From NCBI GenBank assembly GCA_037447655.1, contig JBBHKE010000323.1, forward strand, positions 146,621 to 210,620: DNA of 64,000 nt, given 5' to 3'. Both the position numbers and the translations under genes were made by a program. Source of the DNA: Zygnema cylindricum. Its lineage: Eukaryota > Streptophyta > Zygnematophyceae > Zygnematales > Zygnemataceae. Numbering within the stretch: the stretch's first letter is position 1; each line of letters begins with the position of its first letter. Positions 11,500 through 22,650 of the stretch are shown here, one piece after another. The notes under the pieces were generated by a model. The model was not told where the DNA came from and did no database searches. It worked only from the letters and a program-made list of their open reading frames with translations.

Positions 11500-12830
11500 G
11501 GATGAAAACGAGTCATCTTATTAGTCGAATGTTTCATGTCAATGCGCTTACCACTTTTTTTGTCATTTTCTTTTGCTGAAACAAGCGACATAACCTGAGA
11601 TTACCCAACCTTAACTTCTAAACATTGCTCGTACTCGCATTGAAATTTGCACATTTGTCATTAAAAAAACATCCTGGCTCCTAATTTGCCTTTTGCCTTA
11701 GAAACCACAGTGCGAATGTGCGAAAGCAATTGGAAACTTCAAATGCGGTTTCCCGTTACTGTACTACACTAGGAAAAACCATACAATACGTGTAGAGTAC
11801 GGAGCATAGTTGTTCACGGCGATTAGTGCGAACGTACCGTACGCGACGAATTATACGTAACAAACGCATTGAACCTTTTGATCAAATCGTAAAAAATCGT
11901 TAATGAATTTCCTTCCGTACTATTCCGTACATAAAAAAACAAAAAACTATTACATATAACGCAGTGTGCAAGTCTTTTCAGTTAAATGAGCGGTAAAACA
12001 ATAAACCCTTTATATTTTTATCACACACATCACCGCTATCGAAACTTCTTCACCAACCGGTAGTCCAGACGTCCACCTGAGGTTACGATGAGCTTGTGAC
12101 GTACCCAGGTTCGAATGTCACAAAGGTAAAATTTTGTGAAATTTCGTCTGTCCGAGCCTATCTGACAGACAGACATGGCCGCCTTCTGTCTGCCTTCTTT
12201 CTCTATCTCGCAGACAGCGCATTACTCCAAAAAAAAAAATACAGACCAAGAACTAATGACATTTACCCACTCCTCTCCTCGATTTCTAGGCATGTTTGCT
12301 TTTGTCGAAGTCCGGAGGCGAGGATAGTCAAAAGCTTGGGAGGGAGGAGGGTAGGATATGGGGAAGCGGCTTCCTCGCGGTTTCGTTTTCAATGTTCCAT
12401 GGCGTCTTCTTTCAAAAAAAATTGAAGACGACGCCTGTACAAATTTCAAATTGAACGCGCGAAATTATGGTGACGTTCAACGTCTCTTTTCGAAAATGTC
12501 CGTACATTTTCGATTCTAAAACGTACAACTTCCGTGGTATTTCTGTTCAGTTCACTGAACAGAAAGTACCAATAACTACGACGCGTATTTCCCGTTTTAT
12601 TCCGTACATATCCGTAAAATAATTTTCAGTTACAGTAATTTGTTTACATGTTTCCGTAAATACTTCAGTTTCAGTTTACAGTAGACGTTTTTTAACGATT
12701 TTTTCAAAAGTCACGAATTATACGTTTCAATCGTAAAAAAGGAAAAAATCGTGCGATTTGAACAACTATGGTACGGAGTAACCTCGAATAAATTATCCAA
12801 AAGTTTTCGCACTTTTGAACTCGGGAGATT
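11500..12830. other. Upstream region of the GDSL gene, no gene seen
   Basis: AT-rich with many CGTAC/CCGTAC words and no clear TATA box. A + strand frame at 12096-12425 has mixed composition but no splice or family evidence. Confidence 0.5.
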
Positions 12831-13052
12831 ACACCGTGAAACGCTATTAGTGTTAATAACTTTTTCGTCTCTTAAAACATCTTTCCTCCGTACACACATG
12901 CCCGATTGTAGATCTGACGGTTGCGATCGAAAGGTAAGATTCTCGGCTTCCGATTGGCGGTCTCAATTTAAAAATCGGACAAGTGTGTACGGAGAAAATA
13001 TGTTTTGAGTAGTAGCGAAAAAATTATTAACCCTAATAGCGATTCAAGGTGT
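12831..13052. mobile_element. MITE, best-preserved copy (222 bp)
   Basis: The left end ACACCGTGAAACGCTATTAG and the reverse-strand right end ACACCTTGAATCGCTATTAG match at 18 of 20. The inverted repeat continues inward: TTAATAA.TTTTTCG, then ACATNTTT.CTCCGTACACA and CCGAT.GT against their complements, so nearly the whole element folds back. The loop holds TCTGACGGTTGCGATCGAAAGGTAAGA. There is no ORF. It lies about 20 bp past the donor of the exon at 13072-13261. Confidence 0.85.
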
Positions 13053-13071
13053 ACTGTACTTTTGTACGGAC

Positions 13072-14873
13072 CTGGTTGAATGTGCGAATGTGGATTCGCG
13101 CCTCCTGGCCGTTCGCGTAGAACTGGTTCGCGGCAGTCGTCATACCGGAATCCCCGCCGCACTTCACGGCGCCTTCTCCGGTGTTCCCGACCTGTACGGA
13201 TGCGCCCGTCTTGGAGTCGATCAACCGCGGACCGACGGCGGTATCGGGAGAGCCGTCCAGACTGCACCGATTTTCCCCCGATATATATTATTACTTTATT
13301 AGTTTATTAGTACGTCTGTTTCAAAACAATTCTGACGACGGAACCTTTGACTTGTACTGTTGAGTTTTTTTCCGTACAGCCTGTCTTGCTTTCAAATTTG
13401 ATTGGTTATATCAAATTTTAAGTTCGAGATTTTTTTCGATTTCGTGCGTTTTTCCGTACCATTTTTGAACATGAAGCAATAACCGGTTTTACTGCAATTC
13501 TCGGTACGGACGTGTTCACACGGACAGGCGGCGTTTATTCTCGTTTCTTTAATTTCTTTGGTTTTGCCTCTTTTCTCTCGACACTTGTGGTTTTTAAAAG
13601 TTAAAAAAAAAAAAAAAAAAGTTTTTTTTTTTTTACTCCCACTATACCAAGATGGTTTTTCCATCGCAAATTTTTGCAATAAATAATTTTCCTTTCTAAT
13701 GAAATAACTAATTTTGACACTTTATGTTTCTTTTTTTGTCGAACCAAAGACCTCAAAAATAAAATCCCCCCATGTCACAATTTTCCGTTTCCCACATTCA
13801 GTTGTCATAAAATAAAAATATCCACTTTATTAAAAAAAATGTGATTTTAGAGTTTTTTTTTTGTTCTAAACAAATTTGGCAATGAACAAAAACCACACTA
13901 ATGATGGTGAGCATTTTGTTACGAAAAAAAAATCAAAGTTGTGACAAAGTCCACTGAACTTATATACCATACACCTCTCTCTTCCCTGTCCCTCTCCGCC
14001 TCTCCCTCTCTCCTTCTCTCCCTCTCTCCTTCTCTCCCTCTCTCCCTCTTTCGTACCCCCCTCTTCCCAACCCCCCTTCTACTTCTTTCTATCCTCCTGC
14101 ACCCCTTTTCTCCTTTCCCTTCTCCGACTCTCGTCTCTCTCTCCATCCCTTTCACTTCCCTTCTCCCACTCCCCCTACTCTCTCTCTCTCTCTCTCTCAC
14201 TCTCCGGCCTCTCTTCCCACTCTCAATTTTTCATCCTTTCCTTCCCTCTACTCCCTCTAGCCTCTCTCTTCATTCTAGTCTCCCCCCCTCCTTACCTATT
14301 TTCTTCCTCTCGTTCCCCTCTTCCCTCCTCCCCTTCCCCCTTCTCCCTCAGCCACTGAGCCTCCCCTATCTCACCTCCCCCCTTTCCCTCCAGTTCCTCG
14401 TTCCCTTACCACCTCACCACCTCCCCCTTCCCCTCTCCCCATCTCTCCCTCTCCCCCTTTCCCCCTTTCCCCCTCCGCCTCTCTCCCCTCTCCTTCACGT
14501 CCCTCTCCCCCACTCCCCCCTCTCTCTCCCCTTTCTCTCTCTCCCCTCTCTCTCTTTCCCCTCTCTCTCCCCCTTCACCCCCTCTCCCTGCACTTCCTCT
14601 CCCCTCTCTCCGCCTNNNNNNNNNNTCCCCTCTCGCCCTCTCCCCCTCGCTCCCTCCCCCCCTCTCCCCCCCCCTGATGACCGGCGGCGTGTCCTCGTAT
14701 CCCTCGAAGTAAAAGTCGCATTTTCTGACGGCGCTGCCCGGACAGCTGACGGCCGCCGGGTAAACGGCCGTCAGACGGCGGCCCTGGACGGAGACGGCCA
14801 GGAACACGCTCAACAATACGAATATTCGCCCGATTCGCTCGATTCGGTCGAGATACGGCATTCTTTCCGCCAT
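13072..14873 (-). CDS. Unrecognised secreted-protein gene, partial model
   Basis: Two GC-richer coding-like islands lie on the reverse strand. Exon A starts at ATG 14873-14871: MAERMPYLDRIERIGR, a hydrophobic core IFVLLSVFLAVSVQG, then a Cys-containing region (AVSCPGSAVRKCDFYFEGYE) that runs to about 14690 before a G-rich tract. This is a good signal peptide. Exon B (13261-13072) has an acceptor GTGCAG and a donor CAG|GTCCGT. It reads LDGSPDTAVGPRLIDSK and then VKCGGDSGMTTAANQFYANG. The reading phase does not join A directly to B, and no clear donor is visible after A, so an extra exon in the CT-rich or gap region is likely. The 3' part is not found. The family is unknown to me. Confidence 0.45.
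13600..13700 (+). mobile_element. LINE 3'-end fragment
   Basis: A T-tract is followed by ACTCCCACTATACCAA, the hairpin GATGGTTTTTCCATC (13651-13665), then GCAATAAATAATTTTCC. The same order (T-tract, TCCCATA, CTCAGATGG, hairpin, AATAAATAAT) occurs at 33735, where LINE coding remnants lie upstream. This is probably a 5'-truncated insertion. Confidence 0.5.
13950..14680. repeat. CT-rich low-complexity tract with a 10-base gap
   Basis: Irregular CCTCTCTCC repeats on the + strand; 14616-14625 is unsequenced. It probably lies in an intron of the minus-strand secreted-protein gene. Long frames (13941-15053 + and 14406-15308 -) are only repeat translations joined to exon sequence. Confidence 0.8.
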
Positions 14874-15336
14874 GGCTCGCGGGTGGAGGTGATGGCGCGA
14901 AGTTATGGAGCGGAGAAATTTTGTAACTTTCGCTTTGGTTTTTTTTTCTTTTTTCCCTTTCGTTGTTTTTTTTCTACCTCCGTGTTTTATACGGTACTGT
15001 ACTGTACTGAAACGGCTACAGGAATTAGCGTGGATGAGTTCCGTGATGGTTGAAGACTTTCGAGTTTCGACTCCCGTGTTTGAATCGACAGAAGTGCGAG
15101 GCTCGAGTGCGGCGCGAGTCAACGCGTGGCGCCTGCGAAATCGAAAGGCTATTTCGAAAAATACGCGGGAAGCGTTGAAACTTGAAACTTTGAATTTCAA
15201 ACTTGACTCACACGTGGGAAAGACCCTCAACGGCCAATCCGGGCAGCGTGTGGAAAAAATGAAAGATAAGAGGGAATTTCTGCGTTCGCGGCGTTCGCTT
15301 CCATGCAAGGCAGGATTTTGGTTTTTTGTTCACCGT

Positions 15337-15541
15337 ACACCGTGTATCGCTATTAGTGGTAGCCTTACATTTGCCACTTATAATATTTTACTCTGTGCAC
15401 ACTTTTGAATTCTTTATCTGACAGTTGCAAATGAAAGTCAAAGTTCTCACCTTTCGATAGACGGTCTCCAATTGAAATTAAAAAACTGTGCACGGAGAAA
15501 AGACGGTAAAAAAAACTTATACACTAATAGCGTTACACGTA
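15337..15541. mobile_element. MITE, diverged copy
   Basis: The left tip is ACACCGTGTATCGCTATTAG. The interior has TTTGCCACTT and CTCTGTGCACACTTTTGAA against the complementary ACTGTGCACGGAGAAAAGA. The right side has ACACTAATAGCGTTACACGT. The centre has TCTGACAGTTGCAAATGAAAG and ACGGTCTCCAATTG. It has no ORF. Confidence 0.7.
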
Positions 15542-15559
15542 CTTTCCGTGTTGACGTAA

Positions 15560-16660
15560 TGTCCACTCCTATCTCTATACAAAATTACAAATTATTAACC
15601 TCGGCCGACGTCAGCAATCGGGTAACTTTGTCCCTCGCGCGACCTCAGCGATCGGGTAACTTTCAAAGTACCCACTCGGCAATCGTTTTTGACCGTCAAA
15701 TCTCGGCTGCTCGATAAAGCCGCCACTTGTACTACTGAATCTTCAGCCGTCTATCCTTCGTTCGGGACCGTCCGATTATAGAATGCTGGCAGTTCAGAAG
15801 TTAGCCGTCCTTTTCAAGAAGTACGATTTCGTGTCGTAAATTCTTCGCTCGATTTTCCGTCAATCATTGTGTTGTTTTGGGTCGAGCCTACAAATGTCTG
15901 TACGGACGACTTGAATAGTACAACAGTACTTAAACGTTTTGATAAACAGTACAGTACTGTAGTGTACGAAATAATAGGTGTGTGGACGATAACACACCGA
16001 TCAACGTTATTACTGGTTTTCACCGAAGTTGCAGAACCGCTGTTTTTCTGTTGGTTTTCAAACGGTTCATTTTTGTCTGCAAAACACTGCTGACGCAAGT
16101 TCGATACACGTGGCTTAGTATAAAGTTCATTTTTTGACGATTTGAAGTTGATTATCGAATCAAATTTGAGTCCGAAGGGGTGCACACATAACGGTCGGGA
16201 AATTCACGTCGGCCCAAATAAAACCAGGGATGCCAACGTGGGCTTTCGGGCAGGTTTCTAACAAAGTGATAATGCTCTTTTCCGTTCAAACCCCGTACTT
16301 TCTAACGGATATTCCTCACACGGAGATTCTTTTCATTTCGAGAATCTTTTCATTTTCATTAACGATTTAACGGCTACATTGCTGTAGTGCTTCAACAAAT
16401 GCCGCCGCCGAGTCAACTGTCCGCCTTGTGACTTGTGTCGCGCCAACGCCCCAGTCAAGTCATTCCGAGTGTCGGTATGACTATCACCGGCGCCTGAGTA
16501 TCGGTCAACCATAACAGTCAACCACCGTAACAGCCGAGTGTCGGCCAACGGTACAGACTAGGTTTCGCCCGGGCACCTCGGATTTTTAGGGTTAGATGAT
16601 TAGGGTTTTTTATTGGTTGTGTTTTTTTTTATATAAAAAACACAAACGAGAATAAAACCT
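15560..16660. other. Intergenic, no gene seen
   Basis: This holds a short duplication (GCAATCGGGTAACTTTG near 15612 and GCGATCGGGTAACTTTC near 15648) and two telomere-like TTAGGGTT words at 16588-16610. Small frames lack splice or family support. Confidence 0.5.
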
Positions 16661-16675
16661 CAAACATATTTATAC

Positions 16676-16775
16676 ACGCGACGTCCGCGCGGCGCGGCGC
16701 GTCGTAAAACGAAATGAATGTGGGACGTTGCCCCGCATGTCCCACACGTTGTCCGTAGCGCGAAAATTGCAACTG
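16676..16775 (-). repeat. Dispersed repeat with conserved peptide, copy 1
   Basis: On the reverse strand the sequence contains ACGTGTGGGAC, then TCATTTCGTTTTACGACGCG and CCGCGC...GGACG. It translates in one frame to RPTFISFYDAPRRADV. Copy 2 at 58560-58640 (+) keeps the same frame with PPFISFYDAPRGADV. It may be a transposon coding remnant or a conserved GC-rich palindrome. Confidence 0.55.
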
Positions 16776-17398
16776 TACTGTAGACTCGGGCGGTGTACCC
16801 ATGTAACCGAAACTTTGAAATGTACTGTAGCTTTGTATTTCAGTGAAGATTCTCCGTTTCAACGTTTTACGTTGTGCGAATACGAAATCTTAACTTTGAA
16901 ATGTGACGATTGTAGACGTCTACGAAACTTGCGAAGGTTGTAAACTTGTAGGCGTCGGCAAAATTTAGGGTGCGGCCCCATGTGGCAAAGTAAAAGTTTT
17001 CTTCTGTCGTTTTCCACAAAAACTTAGTGCTGTACTTCTTAAGCTACAACCGTACGAAGAAATCGCAAAAATGTAAAGTACAATTTGCGTCATCTTCGAG
17101 CTTAGGATGTACAACAAGTTGTCGTCTTGTGTTTTTTCGACCCACTGTCACGTCATCTTCAAACTTATCTTAAAACACATGGGATATGTTATAAATAAAG
17201 TAACACTTCATTCACAAATAGAAAACATACATGTCAAAAGTTTTCAGAAGTAAAAAACTACAAATTGTTTCTTTTTGGCAACTTTCATGGGATTGTTTCT
17301 TTTTGTCCGCTTTCATCTGGTACGAACTTTTTTTTTGCAGGGGTCTCAAGGTTGCAATGCCATTTCACGTAAAGATGAAAAATCTGCGAAGGCGCCAC

Positions 17399-17600
17399 TA
17401 CACCGCTCATCGTTATTAGTGTTAATACAACTAATTCGGTCGAGACTTTTTTTGGCCCAAAATCACAAAATAGTGTAAACAACATTATTTGGGGACGTCG
17501 ACAAAAATGTGCCACGTCTCCTTGCACTAAATTAGTATAATTAATTTTAATTTCGAATTAACACTAATAAATGATTAACGCTAATAACGATGAGCGTGTA
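17399..17600. mobile_element. TIR element, AT-rich subfamily (202 bp)
   Basis: The left end TACACCGCTCATCGTTATTA and the reverse-strand right end TACACGCTCATCGTTATTAG agree apart from one missing C, and continue with GTGTTAAT/GCGTTAAT. The interior has TTTGGCCCAAAATCACAAA, GTGCCACGTC and TTGCACTAAATTAGT, shared in part with elements at about 49430, 51630 and 54124. It has no coding capacity. Confidence 0.75.
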
Positions 17601-17689
17601 CTGCTTGCGCCTTGTTCACCTTGCACCTCCTTCACTCCAAACTACACTAGGCACTTAGGGCGACTGCATGTGCGCGAACCATAACGGGC

Positions 17690-17850
17690 CCAACAAAAAT
17701 GTTTTTTTTATTTTGCAGAGGCCTCAAGAATTCTTTATACATTCATGGCGACTTGATAGAAGAGGCAAAGGCAAAAGATCTTGTTCACCCATGGTTGGAA
17801 GGCTTTACATCTACGATGTCACCCAAAGACATGCGACGTACCAAAAAGTT
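17690..17850 (+). repeat. Arm 1 of a diverged inverted repeat (partner 18560-18735)
   Basis: This contains TTTTGCAGAGGCCTCAAGAA, GGCAAAGGCAAAAGATCTTG and GGTTGGAAGGCTTTACATC, read as LEGFTSTMSPKDMRR in one frame. The other arm on the reverse strand has TTTGCGTGGGTTTGAAGAA, GGCAAAGGCAAAGGTATC and GGTTGGAAGGCTACACGTC, read as LEGYTSTISRKHMQR. A shorter relative of the arm start (TTTGCAGGGGTCTCAAGG) is at 17332. Confidence 0.6.
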
Positions 17851-18479
17851 TCAAAAAATTCAATGTGTCTTGCAATGTTTCAAAATGTTTCAAAAAATAC
17901 CGTGCGTCAAGGCAAATTGTAGACGTTGACAGCCGTCACGGGCATTGTCGGCGATTACAATCAACATAAACTTAAGTAACAATTCCGTTGTTACACATTG
18001 GGACACTCAAAAGCTACGTACCGAGAATCTTTGCTATAATACAAAGCAAGTTCGCTAAGTTACAATTACATGGGGTCGTACCTTTAGCGACGGTTGTAGA
18101 CGATTAGTTTTCGTGACATTATCGATGTTTAGGGCGTTGTGTCATTATTACGTCATCTAAGGTACAGTTATAGAATCCAGCGTCGTGCGATTTTAGCACT
18201 TTAGTGAACTGAGAATTATATGTTCTGGCTTTGTTGTGATATTTGTGGTTTCAGTTTACGTAATAGTGATTTGTTTTTATATCAATGTTAAAATGCAAAT
18301 CATTATTTTGTTACTTTAAGTTGTATCGCTTTGTAAGGGTGCGTCCATATGAAATCGAAACTCAACGAACTTACTTTGTATTGTAGCAAAGATTCGTATA
18401 GCAAACGTAGACATTTTCCAAGTGTCCCAATGCGAAAAGGCAAAATGGACTACCGTATAAGTGGCAATGCTTATGGCAT

Positions 18480-18735
18480 TTGTAAACGTCTACAACCTAC
18501 GTTGTCCCACTTTATTTTTACGTCTACAATCTTTGTTGTCCCACCTTATTTTTTAAATTGCATGTGACGTTGCATGTGTTTGCGTGATATTGTAGACGTG
18601 TAGCCTTCCAACCTTGTATTGTTCATTATTGAACAAGATACCTTTGCCTTTGCCTTCGTGTTTGGTCGTCGTGAAACGACATATAATTCTTCAAACCCAC
18701 GCAAAAAGGTAATTTGTAGTGATGAAACCGGAAAA
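18480..18735 (-). repeat. Arm 2 of the inverted repeat plus a short tandem duplication
   Basis: Arm 2 lies at about 18560-18735 on the reverse strand and pairs with 17690-17850. Just outside it, about 18485-18550 has two copies of a 34-bp unit (ACGTCTACAACCTACGTTGT / ACGTCTACAATCTTTGTTGT, each followed by CCCAC). TTGTAGACGT or its complement recurs at 16912, 17919, 18485, 18520 and 18590. Confidence 0.55.
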
Positions 18736-18779
18736 AAAAACTGAGTACTTCTTCTCGTCAAATACTGTTGAAATCATCC

Positions 18780-20490
18780 AAAACGTGTGAAGGTAGTTTC
18801 AAATTTGCGGTCCAGTGATACTTTACTTTAAAACATATGTTCGAAATGTTCTTAAAGCAAAGTTCAAAATGACGTAGCATGTAGAAAAATACAAAACGAC
18901 AGTGTAGTAAATTTTAAGCAGGCGCAAATTGTTCCCCAGTTTATTCACTTTCTTTGTGGGGTTGTAGATTTAATCAGTACGATACTAATTCAGTGTCGAG
19001 TGCAAACGTTTTTTACGTGTTTGAGTGTGAAAGAGGAGTTTATCTTTTATAATGAAACCCTCTTTGAAATATATTGGATTCCACAAAATGAGTTGTTGTG
19101 TGATGTTTTGTTTATTGGTTTATGATGCGATTATGAGGCATCATCCGATATGACTATTTGTTCATTTTGGATTGTACCACAAAGTGAAACTATACATATA
19201 GAATCTTTCACGATTTATGGAGAGCAATATGATTCAGTTAGAAACGTAAACGTGTATCGCTCCTCCTGTTACTAGTGCTGCATACATTTTACACGTGGCG
19301 TTTATGATTTGATTGACACTTTGAGTGTTTATTCTTTTTAAGGTATTTATGGTGTATATATAGGAATCATATATTAACATTCGCAGTATTTTGCTTACAA
19401 AAAGAAATTATAACCGATTTTGTTACTTGGGATAATCAGGTAATGTTTACATTTTGTATTCGAACCTTTAGAATGGAATTCATCCCTAAAATCTTATCTG
19501 TCTATGTTTACACATTTGAGTGCCTTTATCTTCTACCCAATATAATTGGAAATCTTCTTCATGACTTGTTTTTGGTCGCGTCATCTACAATATTTGCTAT
19601 TTAATCGGGCGTACGTGGCTTTGAGAATCCTTTGAAACACTCGAAATAGTCGACTTAGCCTTTCATGTTATGCGACTGCAGGGCACCCTTTATACGTTTA
19701 AAAGATCACGCAACCATTTATAGAGGTGCATGGTCGATGCGATCCTCGAGGAGAGTAATTATCAAGCGTTTGTCGCTCCGAAAGAGTTGCCTCCGGTTTT
19801 TGTGGATTGAAGAAGTTAACAAATGAGGAGAACAAATCAATTCAAGATTGGGACATGACGAATATCTGTGCGAGAAAAATATTGATACGAGGTTTGGCTT
19901 ACTGTGTATTAAAAAACGTGATTCATTTTTAGTCGTCATCAAAGATCCAACAGTCTTTACAAGTCGCTTATAATATAGTAAAAATGACGACACAAATAAA
20001 TTTGAGAAAACGCTCATTCAACTTTACAAGTTGCTCATATAGTAAAAATGACGCCACAATAAACTACGGCATGACGACGCGCTCTATTAGACGAAACTTA
20101 TGAGCTAACCTTCGTATGCAATGCTATAAACGAAGTCGAGGTAGTGCGTTTCACCCTATATATGAACGCACAAATTACTCTCTTAATGCTCTCTTTGCTC
20201 TGTGATTACTAAGTGTTACTCACCTAGCTAGATCACAAAGATGTTGCCAATCATAGATGGAACGAAATAATAAAGGCATTCATCAAGAACTAGTTCAACA
20301 CCAAAAGAAAAAATAAAAATCCCACGTCAAGAGCTCTGTTTTGCCATTTTAAAGTACGGAGGCAAATATAAGCGAGCTTATATTAGAGGGAAGAAAACGA
20401 CATTGTATTTTAAAGAAATAATCTAATACACTTTATCTCGTTTGCGACAAGTATCATGTGACAAAAATGGGAAGGTGGACAAATCACATG
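18780..20490. other. Intergenic, no gene seen
   Basis: AT-rich DNA with short frames only. The phrase ACAAGTTGCTCATATAGTAAAAATGACG is partly repeated between 19958 and 20050. Confidence 0.5.
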
Positions 20491-20499
20491 TAAAAAAAA

Positions 20500-22650
20500 C
20501 AAAAGGCGAGCGGAAATGCGTTGGTAAACTCGAAGGCGATGATGGCATCATCTATCCCAATCAAAAATATTGATTCAAGGCTTAGCATTAGAGCATCCGA
20601 ACACATCTTTTTTAATCGTGAATGGTTCTCAAGCTTTAAAGACACCACCCCTCGACGAAATTCCAGGGGGACAATTACACCGCCTTTGGATCAAGGACAA
20701 GAGAGGTTGAGATAGAGGTGTTAGTGGAAGATAAACTTTAGTCATGCACAATCAATGACATTATTTACGTTTAAAGCTTCAAATGAAACTTCTATTTTAT
20801 TTCGCGCACAATCAATGACATTATTTATGTGTAGAGCTTCCAACGAAACCTCTATTTTATTCCAGAAGTTGAGGGCGACAAAAAAATCCCATTATCACAT
20901 AAATGAAAAAGAATGAAACTCTTGCGAGAAAGATTTATCGTCGTAGAGGTATGGAGAATAGTAAATTGAACGTGTTGGTTGAATTACATTTGAACCGAAG
21001 ACCACTAGCATTTGCAACAAGCGTTGTTTCTTTCCCTGAAAATGAGAGCTAATATTATCTTTGACCAAAGATGAACAAAAAAACAAATTGTAAAGATTGT
21101 TATACATATTCTAATCAAATTAGATAAGAACAAAAAATAATAACCTACATACAATTAGGTGACGTGGAAGTGGAAGTAGGGACATCTTCATACAAAATAA
21201 CTGAAAAATGCCAATCAAAGCCATTTGTTCTCAATAGATTGGAGTTTAGCGGTAAAAAACATTCGCCTAAGTCATGTCATAGGACGCATAATGGGTGACG
21301 AGGTTCCCGTCTTTTAGCACAAAGAGTTACATTGTCACTTGTATCAATTAGTACAAATGAATATTAGGTATTTATCTTCTCAAAAAGAAAATTACAGTAT
21401 TTGAACATTTCAAGCATTTTAAGGCGGCGGTAGAGAAAAAATATAACACATGGATTGCATACTTAAGAAGCAACAACGAAGACGAGTGTTAACAAATTTA
21501 TAGCTTCTGCATGAATCAAACACCATTGTTGTACAATAGACACTCCCAAACAAAATGGCGTTGCCGATTGTATGAACCGCACGGTAGGTTATATGACCAG
21601 ATGCATGATAGCTACCCACGATACATTCCCAATTTTCAATGAGGGACCATCTGTAAAAAAAATGTACAAATCCAAGCAAAAGGTGTTTAACAAATACATT
21701 AGAGAATGCCACCACGGTTTAGAAGTTGCATGGTCATCGACGAAACATTTTACACCTGAAGCGGTTCGAGAGTAGAGCCTGCCTCAAAGGCTAAGAAAGT
21801 TAATTTATGATGAGAATTGTAAATCTTATTGAATATTAGTCAAAGACATAATGACAATGATGATAAAAAAAAATGTGAAATTTGGAGAGAAAACAATGTT
21901 CAGAGGCAATAATAGTCAGGGAGCGGAGACTGAAAACTCACCCATATTTTAAGGTTTATCTCTTAACGATGTGAAATCTATTGGGGAAACGTTAAAAGAG
22001 GCATAGAAAATTGACACTTCACGAGGATCTCCCACAAGTCGAATCATAATAAAAAAAATTGTTGATATCGCATAGGAAGAGGAACCACCCACTCTCCAGA
22101 AAGCCTTTGTCGGTGAAGATAACAATAAGGCGAAAGCAACAAAAAACAAAGAAATGACATCTATTCCTAAATAGAAAACACAAACACTCGAATACCAACC
22201 ACAAAAGAAAAGGCGATTAAGAGTAAGTGGACCTTTAAAATAAAGAGGATCGCAAATGAGATGATTGAAAGATAAAATAAAAGATCGGGATTTAGTAAAA
22301 AAGAAGGCATTCTATATAAAAAACCATTTGCACCAATTGTGGAATATAATTATATCAGAGCCTTACTCGCAATCGCAACAATTATTGATTGAAAAATTGA
22401 GCTGATAGACGTCAAGACAACGTTTTTAAACGGGGAGCTTGAAGAAAATTTTTACATAGAGCATCCAGAGAGGTTTGAAGATCCGATGAACCCCAAGAAT
22501 GTCTACAATAATTTTATAAGAAAGAAGTTTCTTGCAAGAGACAAACCGCAGTGAAAGCCTTACAAAGTTGACAAATTTGATCATATCAAACAATTGTCTT
22601 ATCAAAGTGTTATCCTAATTTTTTTTTTTTTGTTTGTACTAGATTAACCT
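20500..22650 (+). pseudogene. Decayed Ty1/copia-type retrotransposon (pol remnants)
   Basis: Copia pol pieces appear in normal order on the + strand, in several frames with stops. A protease-like part at 20560-20740 has ASEHIFFNREWFSSFK and VEIEVLVEDKL. An integrase zinc/linker-like piece KCQSKPF lies near 21215. Integrase core pieces are FEHFKHFKAAVEKK near 21390 and TPKQNGVADCMNRTV near 21550-21590. Reverse transcriptase at 22230-22600 has KSKWTFKIKR, FAPIVEYNYIRALLAIA and DVKTTFLNGELEENFYIEHP. Premature stops include one before KIELIDVK and one after DKPQ. A 60-bp tandem duplication lies at 20747-20866. I could not identify LTRs, RNase H or gag. It is inactive. Confidence 0.82.

Noticed and set aside
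13941-15053. 370-codon + strand frame
   Set aside because: It is mostly the translation of CT repeats (Pro/Leu/Ser), crosses an assembly gap, and opposes the better-supported secreted-protein exon on the reverse strand.
16587-16610. Interstitial telomere array
   Set aside because: Only two TTAGGGTT-like words separated by other bases; too few for a telomere-derived array.
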